Shown in pieces: positions 1 through 10,935 of a stretch of DNA of 64,000 nt (positions are counted from its first letter, which is position 1; the number at the start of each line of letters is the position of its first letter). This DNA is from Phaeovibrio sulfidiphilus (GTDB lineage: Bacteria > Pseudomonadota > Alphaproteobacteria > Rhodospirillales > Rhodospirillaceae). Made by a program: the position numbers and the translations under genes. Location: contig NZ_JACZHT010000002.1 of assembly GCF_014861485.1 (NCBI RefSeq), positions 186,001 through 250,000 of the forward strand, given 5' to 3'. The notes below the pieces were generated by a model. The model saw only the letters and a program-made list of their open reading frames with translations, was not told where the DNA came from and did not search any database.

Positions 1-1535
1 TTGTCGCCAAAGCCCGGCCAGATGAAGCGGCCGTTCTCGTCCCTGCGGAACCAGTTGACCCGGAAGATCTTGGGCAGCTTCTCCACGGGAACCGACTTGC
101 CCATCTTCAGCCAGTGGCTCCAGTAGTCGGCCATGTTGTAGCCGCAGAAGGGCAGCATGGCCATGGGATCGCGGCGCAGGCCCTTCTGGTTGTCCGCGGC
201 TGCGGTGGCCTCGGAGCCCATGGTGGCTGCCAGGTACACGCCGTGGGACCAGTCGTTGCTCTGGTAGACCAGCGGGAAGTTGTGGGACACGCGGCCGCCG
301 AAGATGAAGGCGGAAATGGGCACGCCCTCCGGGTTCTCCCACTCGGGGTCGATCTCGGGGTTGTTGGCCGCCGGGGAGGTGAAGCGGGCGTTGGGGTGCG
401 CCGCCGGGCGTCCGCAGCCCGGGGTCCAGTCCTGGCCGGTCCAGTCGATCAGGTGCGCCGGGGGCTCCTTGGACATGCCCTCCCACCACACGTCGCCGTC
501 ATCGGTCAGGGCCACGTTGGTGAAGATGGTGTCGCGCTCGCAGGTCTTCATGGCGACCGGGTTGGTGAACTCGGAGGTGCCGGGAGCCACGCCGAAGTAG
601 CCCGCCTCCGGGTTGATGGCGCGCAAGGTGCCGTCCGGGCCCGGCTTGATCCAGGCGATGTCGTCACCGATGGTGCTGGCCTTCCAGCCCTCGTACCCGG
701 CCGGGGGAATGATCATGGCGAAGTTGGTCTTGCCACAGGCCGAGGGGAACGCGGCGGCGACGTATTTCTTTTCCGTGCTGCCCGGAGCCTGGATGCCCAG
801 GATCATCATGTGCTCGGCCATCCAGCCCTCGTCGCGGGCCATGACCGAGGCAATACGCAGGGCGAAGCACTTCTTGCCCAGCAGCGCGTTGCCGCCGTAA
901 CCCGAGCCGAACGACCAGATCTCGCGGGTTTCCGGGAAGTGGACAATGTAGCGGTTGTCCGGGTTGCAGGGCCAGGCCACGTCCTTCTGGCCCTCGGCCA
1001 GCGGCATGCCGACCGAGTGCAGGCACGGCACGAACTCGCCCGTGTCGCCCAGGACGTCCAGCACCTTCTTGCCCATGCGGGTCATGATGCGCATGTTGAC
1101 GACCACGTAGGGGCTGTCCGTGAGCTCGACACCGATGTGGGCGATGGGGGATCCGAGCGGACCCATGGAAAACGGAATGACGTAAAGGGTGCGGCCCTTC
1201 ATGCAGCCCCGGAACAGGCCCTTGAGCGTGGCCCGCATCTCGCTGGGGTCTTTCCAGTTGTTGGTGGGGCCGGCGTCCTCCTGCCGTTCCGAGCAGATGA
1301 ACGTGCGGTCCTCGACGCGGGCCACGTCGCGGACGTCGGAGCGGGACAGGTAGCTGTTCGGGCGCTTCTTCTCGTTCAGCCGGGTGAACGTTCCCGACTC
1401 AACCATCTCCTGACAAAGGCGATCGTATTCTTCCTGCGAGCCGTCACACCAGTAGACCTGGTCGGGTTCGCACAGCTTTGTGATCTCCTCGACCCAGGCG
1501 ACAAGATTCTGGTTGCGTGTAGGGCAGGTGCTCAT
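1..1535 (-). CDS. pckG: Phosphoenolpyruvate carboxykinase (GTP), 3' end cut off by window edge
   Basis: This enzyme converts oxaloacetate and GTP to phosphoenolpyruvate and CO2, the first committed cytosolic step of gluconeogenesis. About 511 residues are present; the family is usually about 590-620 residues, so the C-terminal portion lies beyond base 1. The GTP-type kinase loop FPSACGKTN is at residues 263-271 with the catalytic Cys267, and the N-terminal half carries the family pattern [11 protein letters not shown] near residue 120. The start ATG at 1533-1535 is the first in frame before the conserved N-terminus. Pyruvate carboxylase also lies in this window (26.3 kb), so both arms of PEP/oxaloacetate exchange are encoded. 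Many rhizobial and Rhodobacter enzymes are, from memory, the unrelated ATP type. Confidence 0.96.
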   Translation of the reverse strand, partial: MSTCPTRNQNLVAWVEEITKLCEPDQVYWCDGSQEEYDRLCQEMVESGTFTRLNEKKRPNSYLSRSDVRDVARVEDRTFICSERQEDAGPTNNWKDPSEMRATLKGLFRGCMKGRTLYVIPFSMGPLGSPIAHIGVELTDSPYVVVNMRIMTRMGKKVLDVLGDTGEFVPCLHSVGMPLAEGQKDVAWPCNPDNRYIVHFPETREIWSFGSGYGGNALLGKKCFALRIASVMARDEGWMAEHMMILGIQAPGSTEKKYVAAAFPSACGKTNFAMIIPPAGYEGWKASTIGDDIAWIKPGPDGTLRAINPEAGYFGVAPGTSEFTNPVAMKTCERDTIFTNVALTDDGDVWWEGMSKEPPAHLIDWTGQDWTPGCGRPAAHPNARFTSPAANNPEIDPEWENPEGVPISAFIFGGRVSHNFPLVYQSNDWSHGVYLAATMGSEATAAADNQKGLRRDPMAMLPFCGYNMADYWSHWLKMGKSVPVEKLPKIFRVNWFRRDENGRFIWPGFGD

Positions 1536-1987
1536 AAGTAGTCTCCAGTTTGCGTGGAACGGGGGCCGTGTGGCCCCTTTCGGATACGGCAAGGCACAAG
1601 AACCAAGAGATGGCTTCGCAGGGCGACGGAAAAGCGGAAATCCGCCGGTTCCCGAAGACCCCGAGCGCAACATTTCTTTCGATAGAAGTCAATATAGGCC
1701 TTCAAATCAACATTAGAAATGTGTTTCGCGAAAGATTCTCATCTTTGGCCCCGGGTTTCACCGAAGGCGCGAGCTGGAGGGGGCTCCCTAAACCGAGGGG
1801 GGTCCGTTTTCGGGCGTGGTGGTGGGTCGGGAGCCGGATTTTCGCCCGGCGGGAGAGGCGGCGCCAGCGCCGGGCGGCCCGATTTTCATTTTGCGGCTGC
1901 GAGGGGGCGGCGGTTCGCCCGGAGCAGCCCGGACTCGGCGGGCTCCGGGTGACGGGGCGTGCGCCGTGTGTCCGGGGTCGCGGGCTT
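1536..1987. promoter_or_regulatory. Non-coding region upstream of pckG
   Basis: No gene is seen here. A perfect hairpin (GGGGCC, 4-base loop, GGCCCC) lies at 1562-1577, about 26 bases before the pckG start, so it would sit in the 5' leader of the message. A local AT-rich patch at about 1665-1750 stands out from the GC-rich surroundings and contains the palindrome TTTCGCGAAA (1724-1733). It is the likeliest place for the pckG promoter and an operator, but no convincing -35/-10 pair was found. Confidence 0.35.
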
Positions 1988-2377
1988 TCAAGGCCCGGTT
2001 GCGGGGCGCGCGTTGGCCAGGTCGGTCCCGGTCGGGGCCAGAGACTCCAGAGGCACCCACCCCTCCTCGCCGGTGGACGGTCTGCGGCACCACAGCCAGC
2101 CGTTTCGGGACCTCAGGCCCGTGAGGGTTTCGCCGTCGTCCACATCCAGTTCCCGGGAGCAATAGTCCTCCAGGGCCTCGGCCTGATCACCGGCCAGCCG
2201 CCGGAAGACCGATCCCGGCACCCACCCCTGAACGCCGTCCGGTGCCGTGCAAAAATACCAGTCGTCCCAGGCCTCGGGTCCCTCGTAGCGTTCGCCAACG
2301 CGCAGACGGTCCCCCGTGTGAACGGAAACGGGAACCGGGTACTCGCATCGGTGCCTGTGGATCACTTTATAGTCCAT
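1988..2377 (-). CDS. Tandem bacterial SH3-domain protein, 129 aa
   Basis: This is a small protein with no signal peptide and no membrane segment. Two SH3-like repeats are visible: residues about 5-58 ending in GWVP (51-54), and about 72-115 ending in GWVP (106-109). Each has an upstream aromatic core (W40, W96). The pattern matches the variant/bacterial SH3 fold; its ligand is unknown. The start ATG at 2375-2377 opens directly into the first repeat. It lies on the same strand as, and 214 bases downstream of, thiSG, but the spacing does not force an operon. Function cannot be assigned from sequence. Confidence 0.8.
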   Translation of the reverse strand: MDYKVIHRHRCEYPVPVSVHTGDRLRVGERYEGPEAWDDWYFCTAPDGVQGWVPGSVFRRLAGDQAEALEDYCSRELDVDDGETLTGLRSRNGWLWCRRPSTGEEGWVPLESLAPTGTDLANARPATGP

Positions 2378-2591
2378 AAGGTGGGCTCCAGGGGGGAGGG
2401 AACCGGGGCGGGGTGTCGTGGTCCGGGTGGTCCGCGTGGGGCAGGGGGCGCCCGCGAGGCCTGCCGGTCCGGGGGCGGGCAGCCCTGCTGTGGGCCGTCC
2501 GCGCGCTCAGGCCGCGTGTCCGGTCCCGGGGCGAGCCGGGCCCGGGCCGGAGTGCGCCCCCGCGTGTTTCGGAGGCGCTTCCCGGGTCGGG

Positions 2592-3584
2592 TCAGATCAG
2601 GCCCGTGATGGGGGAGGACGGGTCCGCAAAGCTCTTGCGGGGCATCCGGCCCGCCAGGTAGGATTCCCGGCCCGCCTGGACCGCCAGCCTCATGGCGTGG
2701 GCCATGCGGATCGGATCCTTGGCGTCGGCAATGGCGGTGTTCATCAGCACGCCGTCGCAGCCCAGCTCCATGGCCACAGCCGCATCCGAGGCCGAGCCCA
2801 CGCCCGCGTCCACCAGCACCGGCACGCTGACGGATTCCTTGATCAGGCGAATCGTGTAGGGGTTGACGATCCCCAGTCCCGAGCCGATCAGCGAGCCCAG
2901 GGGCATGATGGCCACGCAGCCCATGTCCTCCAGGCGCTTGGCCGCGATGGGGTCATCGGCGCAGTAGACCATGACCTGGAAGCCGTCGGCGATGAGCGCC
3001 TCGGCGGCCACAAGGGTCTCGGCCATGTTGGGGTACAGGGTCTTCTGGTCGCCCAGAACCTCCAGCTTCACCAGCGACCAGCCGCCGGCCTCCCGGGCCA
3101 GGCGCAGCGTGCGCACCGCGTCATCCGCTGTGAAGCAGCCCGCGGTGTTGGGCAGGTAGGTGTATTTTTTGGGGTCGACGTAGTCCACCAGCATGGGCTG
3201 GGACGGGTCCGACACGTTGACCCGGCGCACGGCCACGGTCACGATCTCGGCGCCGCTGGCCTCGATGGCCCGGGCGGTTTCCTCGAAATCCCGGTACTTG
3301 CCCGTTCCCACCAGAAGGCGCGACGAGAACGTCCGGCCGGCCACGGTGAAGGGCTCGTCCACCGGCGGCGGGGTGACGGCGCCGCTTCCTCCGCCGATGA
3401 AGTGAACGACCTCCAGCTGGTCGCCGTCCTGGAGAAGGGTGTCGTCGTAGGCGGTCCGGGAGACGATTTCCCGGTTGCGCTCAACGGCCACCTTGCGCGA
3501 GTCGATGCCGATGTGTGCAAGGAAGGCGCCAAGGGAAACGGGGGAGGAAAGCTCCCGGGTTTCTCCGTTCAGAACGATGTGCAT
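2592..3584 (-). CDS. thiG: ThiS-ThiG fusion: sulfur carrier plus thiazole synthase
   Basis: This single 330-residue polypeptide joins ThiS (about 1-66) to ThiG (about 75-330). ThiG builds the thiazole phosphate of thiamine from DXP, dehydroglycine and sulfur carried on ThiS. The ThiS part has the expected beta-grasp sequence running to [13 protein letters not shown] at residues 54-66. The linker GSGAVTPPP then leads straight into ThiG ([12 protein letters not shown], later VKLEVLGD and [14 protein letters not shown]). In stand-alone ThiS the terminal Gly-Gly is adenylated and thiocarboxylated, so here the carboxylate is buried in a peptide bond. The ATG at 3582-3584 begins the ThiS domain; longer in-frame starts overlap the upstream gene region and add unrelated residues. 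thiE lies 67 bases upstream on the same strand. Confidence 0.95.
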   Translation of the reverse strand: MHIVLNGETRELSSPVSLGAFLAHIGIDSRKVAVERNREIVSRTAYDDTLLQDGDQLEVVHFIGGGSGAVTPPPVDEPFTVAGRTFSSRLLVGTGKYRDFEETARAIEASGAEIVTVAVRRVNVSDPSQPMLVDYVDPKKYTYLPNTAGCFTADDAVRTLRLAREAGGWSLVKLEVLGDQKTLYPNMAETLVAAEALIADGFQVMVYCADDPIAAKRLEDMGCVAIMPLGSLIGSGLGIVNPYTIRLIKESVSVPVLVDAGVGSASDAAVAMELGCDGVLMNTAIADAKDPIRMAHAMRLAVQAGRESYLAGRMPRKSFADPSSPITGLI

Positions 3585-3651
3585 GGGCTGTCTTTCACAA
3601 GAATTTAGGGAAAAGGAGAGGGTGTCACTATGACTCCCCGGCCAGTCGACT

Positions 3652-4278
3652 TCAAGCGCCCGGGAGCGTGAAGGTATCGATCCCCGCAACCCCGCGGAAC
3701 GTTCCCGGGGGCAGGCGCCGCACGGTCCGCGGCGTCACGCCCCCCAGGGCATACACCGGCACACCCGCCTGCCGGGCGAGCAGCGCGGCTCTCACGGCGC
3801 CCAGGACCGGGGCGCCCGGGTGGCTCCGGGTGGGGAACATGGGGGAGAGAAGAACATAGTCGGCGCCCAGGCTCCGCGCCCGGCCAAGCGCCCGGGCGTT
3901 GTGGGTGGCCATGCACAGCGTCCGCTCCGGCGCGGCCCGGCGCCACAGAAGCAGGCGCGCAAGGGGCAGGCGCCCCAGGGCCAGGGCCTCGGGCAGGTGG
4001 ATGCCTCCCAGGGTTCGGGGAAGGGCGGCGGGCTGGCTGTCGCGGGCCAGAACCACCCGTACCCGCGCGCGCCGGGCCGCGCCCAGAACCCGGGCCTGCA
4101 CCCGGGCCGCCTCGGCGGCGGGCATGCCATAAAGCCTCAGGTGGACCGCACCTCCCGGACCCAGCCGGGCCAGCGCTCCCGAGGGATCGGGCAGGCGGAC
4201 CGGGTCGCTGACAAGAATGCCCGAGGGCAGCCGCGGATCCCGGGAGCGGGCAAACCGGACGGGGAACGGTCCTCTCAT
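3652..4278 (-). CDS. thiE: Thiamine phosphate synthase family protein (ThiE/TenI-like)
   Basis: At 208 residues this has the length of ThiE, which joins HMP-PP and thiazole phosphate. The TIM-barrel pattern is visible: GGIHLPEA near residue 115, ATHNA near 148, [13 protein letters not shown] near 164, and the phosphate-binding ALGGV near 199. The usual GVHLGQ and DYVGxGP motifs are altered, so the protein may be a TenI-like relative or a divergent ThiE. A strong ribosome site (GGAGGAGGAG) sits about 9 bases before the ATG at 4276-4278. It precedes thiSG on the same strand, supporting a thiamine role, and is divergent from yggS. No TPP riboswitch was seen in the 87-base intergenic region. Confidence 0.82.
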   Translation of the reverse strand: MRGPFPVRFARSRDPRLPSGILVSDPVRLPDPSGALARLGPGGAVHLRLYGMPAAEAARVQARVLGAARRARVRVVLARDSQPAALPRTLGGIHLPEALALGRLPLARLLLWRRAAPERTLCMATHNARALGRARSLGADYVLLSPMFPTRSHPGAPVLGAVRAALLARQAGVPVYALGGVTPRTVRRLPPGTFRGVAGIDTFTLPGA

Positions 4279-4365
4279 TTTTATTTCTCCTCCTCCCGGG
4301 GCAAGACCTGCTAAACTCCCGCCCTCTGACCCTTATCCCGTAACGCGTAGCCTGTAGCGAGTCCG

Positions 4366-5049
4366 ATGACCACCCCCGAGACGCTTTCCTGCCCCCCCCT
4401 GACCCGGGCGCTTGAGTCCATCCGCACGGCCTGTGCCGCGGTCTCGCGCCCTGTTTCCGACGTGTCCCTGGTGGCGGTGTCCAAGACCCGCCCGGCCGGG
4501 GACATCCTGCCCCTTCTCAAAGCGGGTCACCAGCTGTTCGGCGAGAACCGGGTTCAGGAGGCCCAGGGCAAGTGGCCCGCCCTGCGCGAGCAGTTCCCGG
4601 ACCTGGACCTGCACCTGATCGGCCCGCTCCAGACCAACAAGGTCCGCGACGCGGTCGCCCTGTTCGATGCCATCGATTCGGTTGACCGGATGCGTCTGGC
4701 CGAGGCCCTGGCGACGGAGATGGAGCGTCAGGACCGCCGTCTGCCGGTTCTGGTCCAGGTCAACACGGGCGAGGAGCCCCAGAAGGCCGGTGTCCCTCCG
4801 CTGGAGGTCGATGCCTTCCTTGAGCGCTGCCGCACCGGGCTGGGCCTGAACGTGCAGGGGCTGATGTGCATTCCGCCGGTTGATGAGGAGCCGGCCCCGC
4901 ATTTTGCGCTGTTGCGCGAGATTGGCAAGCGCCACGGTCTTCCCGTCCTGTCCATGGGCATGAGCGGCGATTTCGAGACGGCCATTGCCTTCGGCGCGAC
5001 CCATATTCGTCTTGGCACGGCGCTGTTCGGCGAGCGTGACCCCGGGTGA
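4366..5049 (+). CDS. yggS: YggS family pyridoxal phosphate homeostasis protein
   Basis: At 227 residues this is a full-length member of the YggS/PROSC family, a single-domain fold-type III PLP-binding protein that buffers PLP and amino-acid pools. PLP would be held by Lys40 in AVSKTRP. Other family blocks are [10 protein letters not shown] (57-66), [10 protein letters not shown] (about 82-91), [13 protein letters not shown] (about 132-144), and [13 protein letters not shown] with IRLGTALFG at the C-terminus. It is transcribed divergently from thiE. argB begins 49 bases after its stop codon, so the two may share a transcript. Confidence 0.95.
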   Translation: MTTPETLSCPPLTRALESIRTACAAVSRPVSDVSLVAVSKTRPAGDILPLLKAGHQLFGENRVQEAQGKWPALREQFPDLDLHLIGPLQTNKVRDAVALFDAIDSVDRMRLAEALATEMERQDRRLPVLVQVNTGEEPQKAGVPPLEVDAFLERCRTGLGLNVQGLMCIPPVDEEPAPHFALLREIGKRHGLPVLSMGMSGDFETAIAFGATHIRLGTALFGERDPG

Positions 5050-5098
5050 GCTTCCGCCCGACCTGTGTTTCTTTACGGTTTCTGCAAGGATGCCCCGC

Positions 5099-6043
5099 AT
5101 GACCAAATCCTCGAACGAGATCCCCGAACCCGCTGAAAGCGTCCTGTCCTGGGGGGAAAAGGCCAGCGTTCTGGCCGAGGCTCTGCCCTATATGCACCGG
5201 TTTGCCGGTAAGACCGTGGTGATCAAGTACGGCGGTCACGCCATGGGCAACGAGGATCTTGCCCGGGCCTTCGCCCGCGACGTGGTCCTGCTGAAGCAGG
5301 TGGGCATGCACCCGGTGGTGGTCCACGGCGGCGGTCCGCAGATCGGCCGCATGCTCGAGCAGCTGCGCATCCAGAGCTCGTTTGTCGAGGGGCTGCGGGT
5401 CACGGACCGGGAGACCGCCGATGTGGTGGAGATGGTTCTGGCCGGGTCCATCAACAAGGCGATTGTGACCGCGATCCATCAGGCGGGCGGCTTTGCCATC
5501 GGCCTGTCGGGCAAGGACGGCAACCTGATCGAGGCCCGCAAGCTGACCCGCACGATCCGCGATCCGGACTCCCGCATCGAGCGCGAGCTGGATCTGGGCT
5601 TTGTGGGGGAGCCGACGGTGGTCAACCCGCACATCCTGGATCACCTGCGCAAGTCCGATATCATTCCGGTGATCGCGCCCATCGGTGTGGGCTCGAAGGG
5701 CGAGACCTACAACATCAACGCGGACACCGCGGCCGGAGCGATTGCCGCCTGCCTGAGGGCGTCGCGCCTTCTGATGCTCACCGACGTGGCCGGGGTTCTG
5801 GACAAGAGCAAGACCCTGATCCACGACCTCTCGGTGGAGCGCGCCCGGGTGCTCATGTCCGACGGCACCCTGACCGGCGGCATGATCCCCAAGGTGGAGA
5901 CCTGCGTCAAAGCGGTCGAGCAGGGCGTCGAGGCCGCCGTCATCGTGGACGGGCGGGCGCCCCATGCGGTCCTGCTGGAGATCTTCACCCCCACCGGCGC
6001 CGGAACCCTGATCCGCGGTGCCGGGGTGGCCAAACAGGACTGA
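5099..6043 (+). CDS. argB: Acetylglutamate kinase
   Basis: This enzyme phosphorylates N-acetylglutamate in the second step of arginine synthesis. It has 314 residues, normal for the long alphaproteobacterial form. The nucleotide/phosphate motif KYGGHAMG is at residues 43-50, followed by [11 protein letters not shown] and the C-terminal block [10 protein letters not shown]. Two in-frame ATGs compete (5090 and 5099). The AAGGA at 5086-5090 is adjacent to the first but is spaced 8 bases from the second, so 5099 is preferred. The long N-terminus is typical of arginine-inhibited enzymes. The HAD phosphatase gene follows after 18 bases. Confidence 0.96.
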   Translation: MTKSSNEIPEPAESVLSWGEKASVLAEALPYMHRFAGKTVVIKYGGHAMGNEDLARAFARDVVLLKQVGMHPVVVHGGGPQIGRMLEQLRIQSSFVEGLRVTDRETADVVEMVLAGSINKAIVTAIHQAGGFAIGLSGKDGNLIEARKLTRTIRDPDSRIERELDLGFVGEPTVVNPHILDHLRKSDIIPVIAPIGVGSKGETYNINADTAAGAIAACLRASRLLMLTDVAGVLDKSKTLIHDLSVERARVLMSDGTLTGGMIPKVETCVKAVEQGVEAAVIVDGRAPHAVLLEIFTPTGAGTLIRGAGVAKQD

Positions 6044-6061
6044 CCGTCCGGGGAGCGGAAC

Positions 6062-6742
6062 ATGGCCGAGATCAAGGTCTGGATTTTCGATGTCGATGAC
6101 ACGCTTTATCCGGCCTCCAGCGGCCTGTTCCGCCAGGTCCGGGAGAGGATCCGCGAGACCATCGCCCACGCGCTCGGGGTTCCCCCCGGGCAGGCCGATG
6201 AGATCCAGCGGGCCTACGCCCGGGAGTACGGAACGTCCCTCAAGGGAATGATGGAGCGTCACGGTATGGACCCCGTGGCCTTCCTCGACGAGGCCCACCG
6301 GGTGGACTACACCACCCTGTCCCCGGATCCGGGCCTGGAGCGGGCTCTCGCGCGCCTGCCGGGGCGCAAGCTGCTGTTCACCAACGGCACCGCCTCCCAC
6401 GCCCGGAATGTGCTCGACCGGCTGGGGGTCGATCCCGGGCACTTCGAGACCATCATCGATATCGTGGACAACGGCTTTGTCCCCAAACCGGCCGGGCAGG
6501 TCTATGACCGCCTTCTGGCCCGGTTCGGCATTGATCCCGCCGGGGCCCTTCTTGCGGAGGACTCGCCCCGGAACCTGCGCCCCGCCCTGGAGCGGGGCCT
6601 GTACGGCCTTCTGGTGGAGGACGGAGCCCGGGAGGACTTCCCGGGCGGGGGCGTGGATGCGCCCGATCTCGAACCCTTCGCCGCGCGTCTGGAGCGCACA
6701 TCCTGCCTGCGCACCTGGCTCGACGCCCGCTTTCCTGCCTGA
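6062..6742 (+). CDS. HAD-family pyrimidine 5'-nucleotidase-like hydrolase
   Basis: This 226-residue protein belongs to the haloacid dehalogenase superfamily, SDT1/pyrimidine-5'-nucleotidase type. Motif I is FDVDDTLYP with nucleophile Asp10 and Asp12, motif II is LLFTNGT (about 104-110), motif III lysine is in FVPKPAGQVYD, and motif IV is LLAEDSPRNL. A helical cap lies between motifs I and II. The ATG at 6062 has GGAGCGGA upstream. It follows argB by 18 bases, a pairing seen in other alphaproteobacteria, though why it accompanies arginine synthesis is unknown. Its substrate is inferred from family only. Confidence 0.9.
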   Translation: MAEIKVWIFDVDDTLYPASSGLFRQVRERIRETIAHALGVPPGQADEIQRAYAREYGTSLKGMMERHGMDPVAFLDEAHRVDYTTLSPDPGLERALARLPGRKLLFTNGTASHARNVLDRLGVDPGHFETIIDIVDNGFVPKPAGQVYDRLLARFGIDPAGALLAEDSPRNLRPALERGLYGLLVEDGAREDFPGGGVDAPDLEPFAARLERTSCLRTWLDARFPA

Positions 6743-6804
6743 GCCCCTGCGGCCCCGTTGGGCCGTTTGCAGCGGATCCCTGATCCCGCCTGTGGCGAAG
6801 AGAC

Positions 6805-6821
6805 CTCCGCCTGCGGCGGAG
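6805..6821. terminator. GC-rich hairpin between convergent genes
   Basis: A perfect 7-base-pair stem with a 3-base loop (CTCCGCC TGC GGCGGAG) lies between the convergent HAD and pgm genes. It has no T-run on either side, so it is only a plausible bidirectional terminator. Confidence 0.35.
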
Positions 6822-6955
6822 AGCCCCGCCCGCCGTGGAGCCGGGGCCCGTTGTGCAACGCTGTGGCAGGTGCTTGTCCGGTCAGGCGTCCCGAGACAGG
6901 CGTCTGCCCGCTCAGCCGCTGCCGCCCCGGGGTGGGGCGACGGGGACGGGCCCCG

Positions 6956-8596
<1,641 letters not shown>

Positions 8597-8623
8597 TCAT
8601 GCCTCCTGGCAAAATACCGTGTC

Positions 8624-9940
8624 TCAGTGGATGGCCGGACGGCCGATGGAATAATAGCGGAAGCCGTGTTCTTCCATGTCCTGAAGGGTGTAGACGTTGC
8701 GCAGGTCCACGATCAGGGGCGCCTTGAGGCGCTCGCGGGTCCGCTCCAGGTTCAGCTGCCGGAACTCGTTCCACTCGGTCAGGATGACCAGAACGTCTGC
8801 GCCGTCCATGGCGTCGTAGGCGTCGGTGGCGAAATACACGTCGGTGAAGAGGCGGGCGGCCTCCTTCATGCCCTCCGGGTCATAGGCCCGGATGCAAGCG
8901 CCGCGGGCCTGAAGCGCCGGGATGATGTCCAGGCTGGGGCTGTCGCGCATGTCGTCGGTCTCGGGCTTGAAGGTCAGGCCCAGGATGGCGATGGTCCGGT
9001 CCTGGGCCGTTCCGCCCAGCGCCTCTTCAATGCGGTCCGCCATGGCCAGCTTGCGGGTGCGGTTCAGCTCGGCCACCGTCTCCACGATGCGGATGGGGGC
9101 GTCGTACTCCCGGGCGGTGCGGATGAGGGCCGCCGTGTCCTTGGGGAAGCACGAGCCGCCGTAGCCCGGCCCCGGGTGCAGGAACTTCGAGCCGATCCGC
9201 CGGTCCAGTCCGATGCCGCGGGCGATGTCATTGACGTTGGCGCCCACCTTCTCGCACAGGTCCGCGATCTCGTTGATGAAGGTGATCTTGGTGGCCAGGA
9301 AGGCGTTGGCCGCGTACTTGATCAGCTCGGAGCTCTCCCGGGAGGTGAAGAGGATCGGCTTCTCGATCAGGTAGAGGGGGCTGTAGAGCCGGCGCATGAT
9401 GTCGCGGGCGCGTTCGGAGTCGGTTCCGATCACCACCCGGTCCGGGCGCATGAAGTCGTTGATGGCCGAGCCTTCCCGCAGGAACTCCGGGTTGGAGACC
9501 ACGTCGAAGTCCGCGTCGGGCCGGGCCTCGCGGATGATGCGCTCCACCTCGCGCCCGGTGCCCACCGGCACCGTGGACTTGTTGACCACCACCGTGTAGC
9601 CCGACAGGGCCGCCGCGATCTCGCGGGCGGCCGCGTGCACGTAGGACAGGTCCGCGTGCCCGTCACCCCGGCGCGAGGGGGTGCCGACGGCGATGAACAC
9701 CACGTCCGCGTTGCGGACCGCCTCTGTCAGGTCGGTGGTGAAGGTCAGCCGCCCCGCCGCTGCGTTGGTCTGGACCAGGGTATCAAGCCCGGGTTCGTAG
9801 ATGGGGATCTCACAGCGGTCCCTCAGGGCAGAAATCTTGGCCTCGTCCTTGTCCACACAGACAACCTCGACGCCGAATTCGGAAAAGCAGGCTCCGGAAA
9901 CCAGGCCGACGTATCCCGTTCCAATCATCGCGACGCGCAT
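8624..9940 (-). CDS. ugd: UDP-glucose 6-dehydrogenase
   Basis: The enzyme oxidises UDP-glucose to UDP-glucuronate with two NAD+, feeding surface polysaccharide or lipid synthesis. The Rossmann start MRVAMIGTGYVGLVSG is at residues 1-16, the catalytic cysteine is Cys264 in GYGGSCFPKDT, and the central helix block SNPEFLREGSAI is at about 149-160. With 438 residues it is full length. AAGGTGAT precedes the ATG at 9938-9940 with good spacing. It lies between galU and pgm on the same strand, so Glc-1-P, UDP-Glc and UDP-GlcA synthesis are genetically linked. Confidence 0.97.
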   Translation of the reverse strand: MRVAMIGTGYVGLVSGACFSEFGVEVVCVDKDEAKISALRDRCEIPIYEPGLDTLVQTNAAAGRLTFTTDLTEAVRNADVVFIAVGTPSRRGDGHADLSYVHAAAREIAAALSGYTVVVNKSTVPVGTGREVERIIREARPDADFDVVSNPEFLREGSAINDFMRPDRVVIGTDSERARDIMRRLYSPLYLIEKPILFTSRESSELIKYAANAFLATKITFINEIADLCEKVGANVNDIARGIGLDRRIGSKFLHPGPGYGGSCFPKDTAALIRTAREYDAPIRIVETVAELNRTRKLAMADRIEEALGGTAQDRTIAILGLTFKPETDDMRDSPSLDIIPALQARGACIRAYDPEGMKEAARLFTDVYFATDAYDAMDGADVLVILTEWNEFRQLNLERTRERLKAPLIVDLRNVYTLQDMEEHGFRYYSIGRPAIH

Positions 9941-10047
9941 GTCAAAATCACCTTGTTCTCAGGTAAAACCGGGGCATGCCCAACAGGGTCCGGCCCCCGG
10001 CGCGTGTCGGGCGGGGATCCGGAAGTCTGGGGGGCGGGGCAGGGCGC

Positions 10048-10935
10048 CTACTCCCGCAGGCCGGACAGGATGTCCTCCAGCATGCGCTCGACGCGGGCGC
10101 GCATTTCGGGGCGCCTGAGGGCGTAGGACACGTTGGCCTCCAGGAAGCCGACCTTGTCCCCGCAGTCGTAGCGTCGGCCCTCGTAGCGCAGGCCGTGCAT
10201 GGGGGTGGTCCCGATCATGTGGTTCATGGCGTCGGTGAGCTGGATCTCGCCGCCGCTGCCCCTCTGGACCCGCTCGAGGGCATCGAAGATGCCGGGCTCC
10301 AGGACATAGCGGCCGATGATGGCCATGGTCGAGGGGGCGTCGCTGGAGGCCGGCTTCTCCACCAGGCCCTTGGCCCGTGCCAGGCGGCCATCGTCCTCCA
10401 CCACATCCAGGATTCCGTATTTCGAGGTGTCCTCGAGGGCGACGTTCTCCACGGCCACCACGTTGCCGCCGGTCTCCCGGTGAACGTCCATCAACTGCCC
10501 GATGCAGGGGCTGGAGGCCTGGACCAGGTCGTCCGGAAGCAGGACGGCAAAGGGCTCGTCGCCGATGAAGGCGCGGGCGCACCACACCGCGTGCCCCAGC
10601 CCCAGGGGCTGCTGCTGGCGGGTGGAGTAGATCGTGCCCGGCTGGGGCTTGGCCCGCAGAAGGCTGTTGAGGATGGTGACGTTGCCCCGCTCCTTCAAAA
10701 GCGCCTCGAGCTCAGGCATGTGGTCGAAGTGGTCAAGAAGGGGCTGCTTTCCGCGGCCCGTGATGAAGATGAAGTGGTCAATTCCAGCGTCCGAGGCCTC
10801 CTCGACCGCGTACTGGATCAGGGGCTTGTCCACGACCGGAAGCATTTCCTTGGGCATGGTCTTCGTCGCAGGAAGGAAACGGGTGCCCATTCCCGCAACC
10901 GGGAAGACAGCCTTTCTAACGCGTCTCGACATCAT
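10048..10935 (-). CDS. galU: UTP--glucose-1-phosphate uridylyltransferase
   Basis: GalU makes UDP-glucose from UTP and glucose-1-phosphate. The nucleotide-binding signature GMGTRFLPATKTMPKEMLP begins at residue 15, with LIQYAVEEA following, and the product is 295 residues, the usual length. The start overlaps the mipZ stop by one base (TAATG), followed at once by a second ATG at 10932, so the start could be either. This overlap indicates translational coupling with mipZ. ugd lies 107 bases downstream. Confidence 0.96.
   Translation of the reverse strand: MMSRRVRKAVFPVAGMGTRFLPATKTMPKEMLPVVDKPLIQYAVEEASDAGIDHFIFITGRGKQPLLDHFDHMPELEALLKERGNVTILNSLLRAKPQPGTIYSTRQQQPLGLGHAVWCARAFIGDEPFAVLLPDDLVQASSPCIGQLMDVHRETGGNVVAVENVALEDTSKYGILDVVEDDGRLARAKGLVEKPASSDAPSTMAIIGRYVLEPGIFDALERVQRGSGGEIQLTDAMNHMIGTTPMHGLRYEGRRYDCGDKVGFLEANVSYALRRPEMRARVERMLEDILSGLRE

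Noticed and set aside
4279-4365. A TPP riboswitch upstream of the thiamine genes
   Set aside because: The 87-base region lacks the conserved CTGAGA and ACCTGATCTGG-type elements and is shorter than the aptamer.
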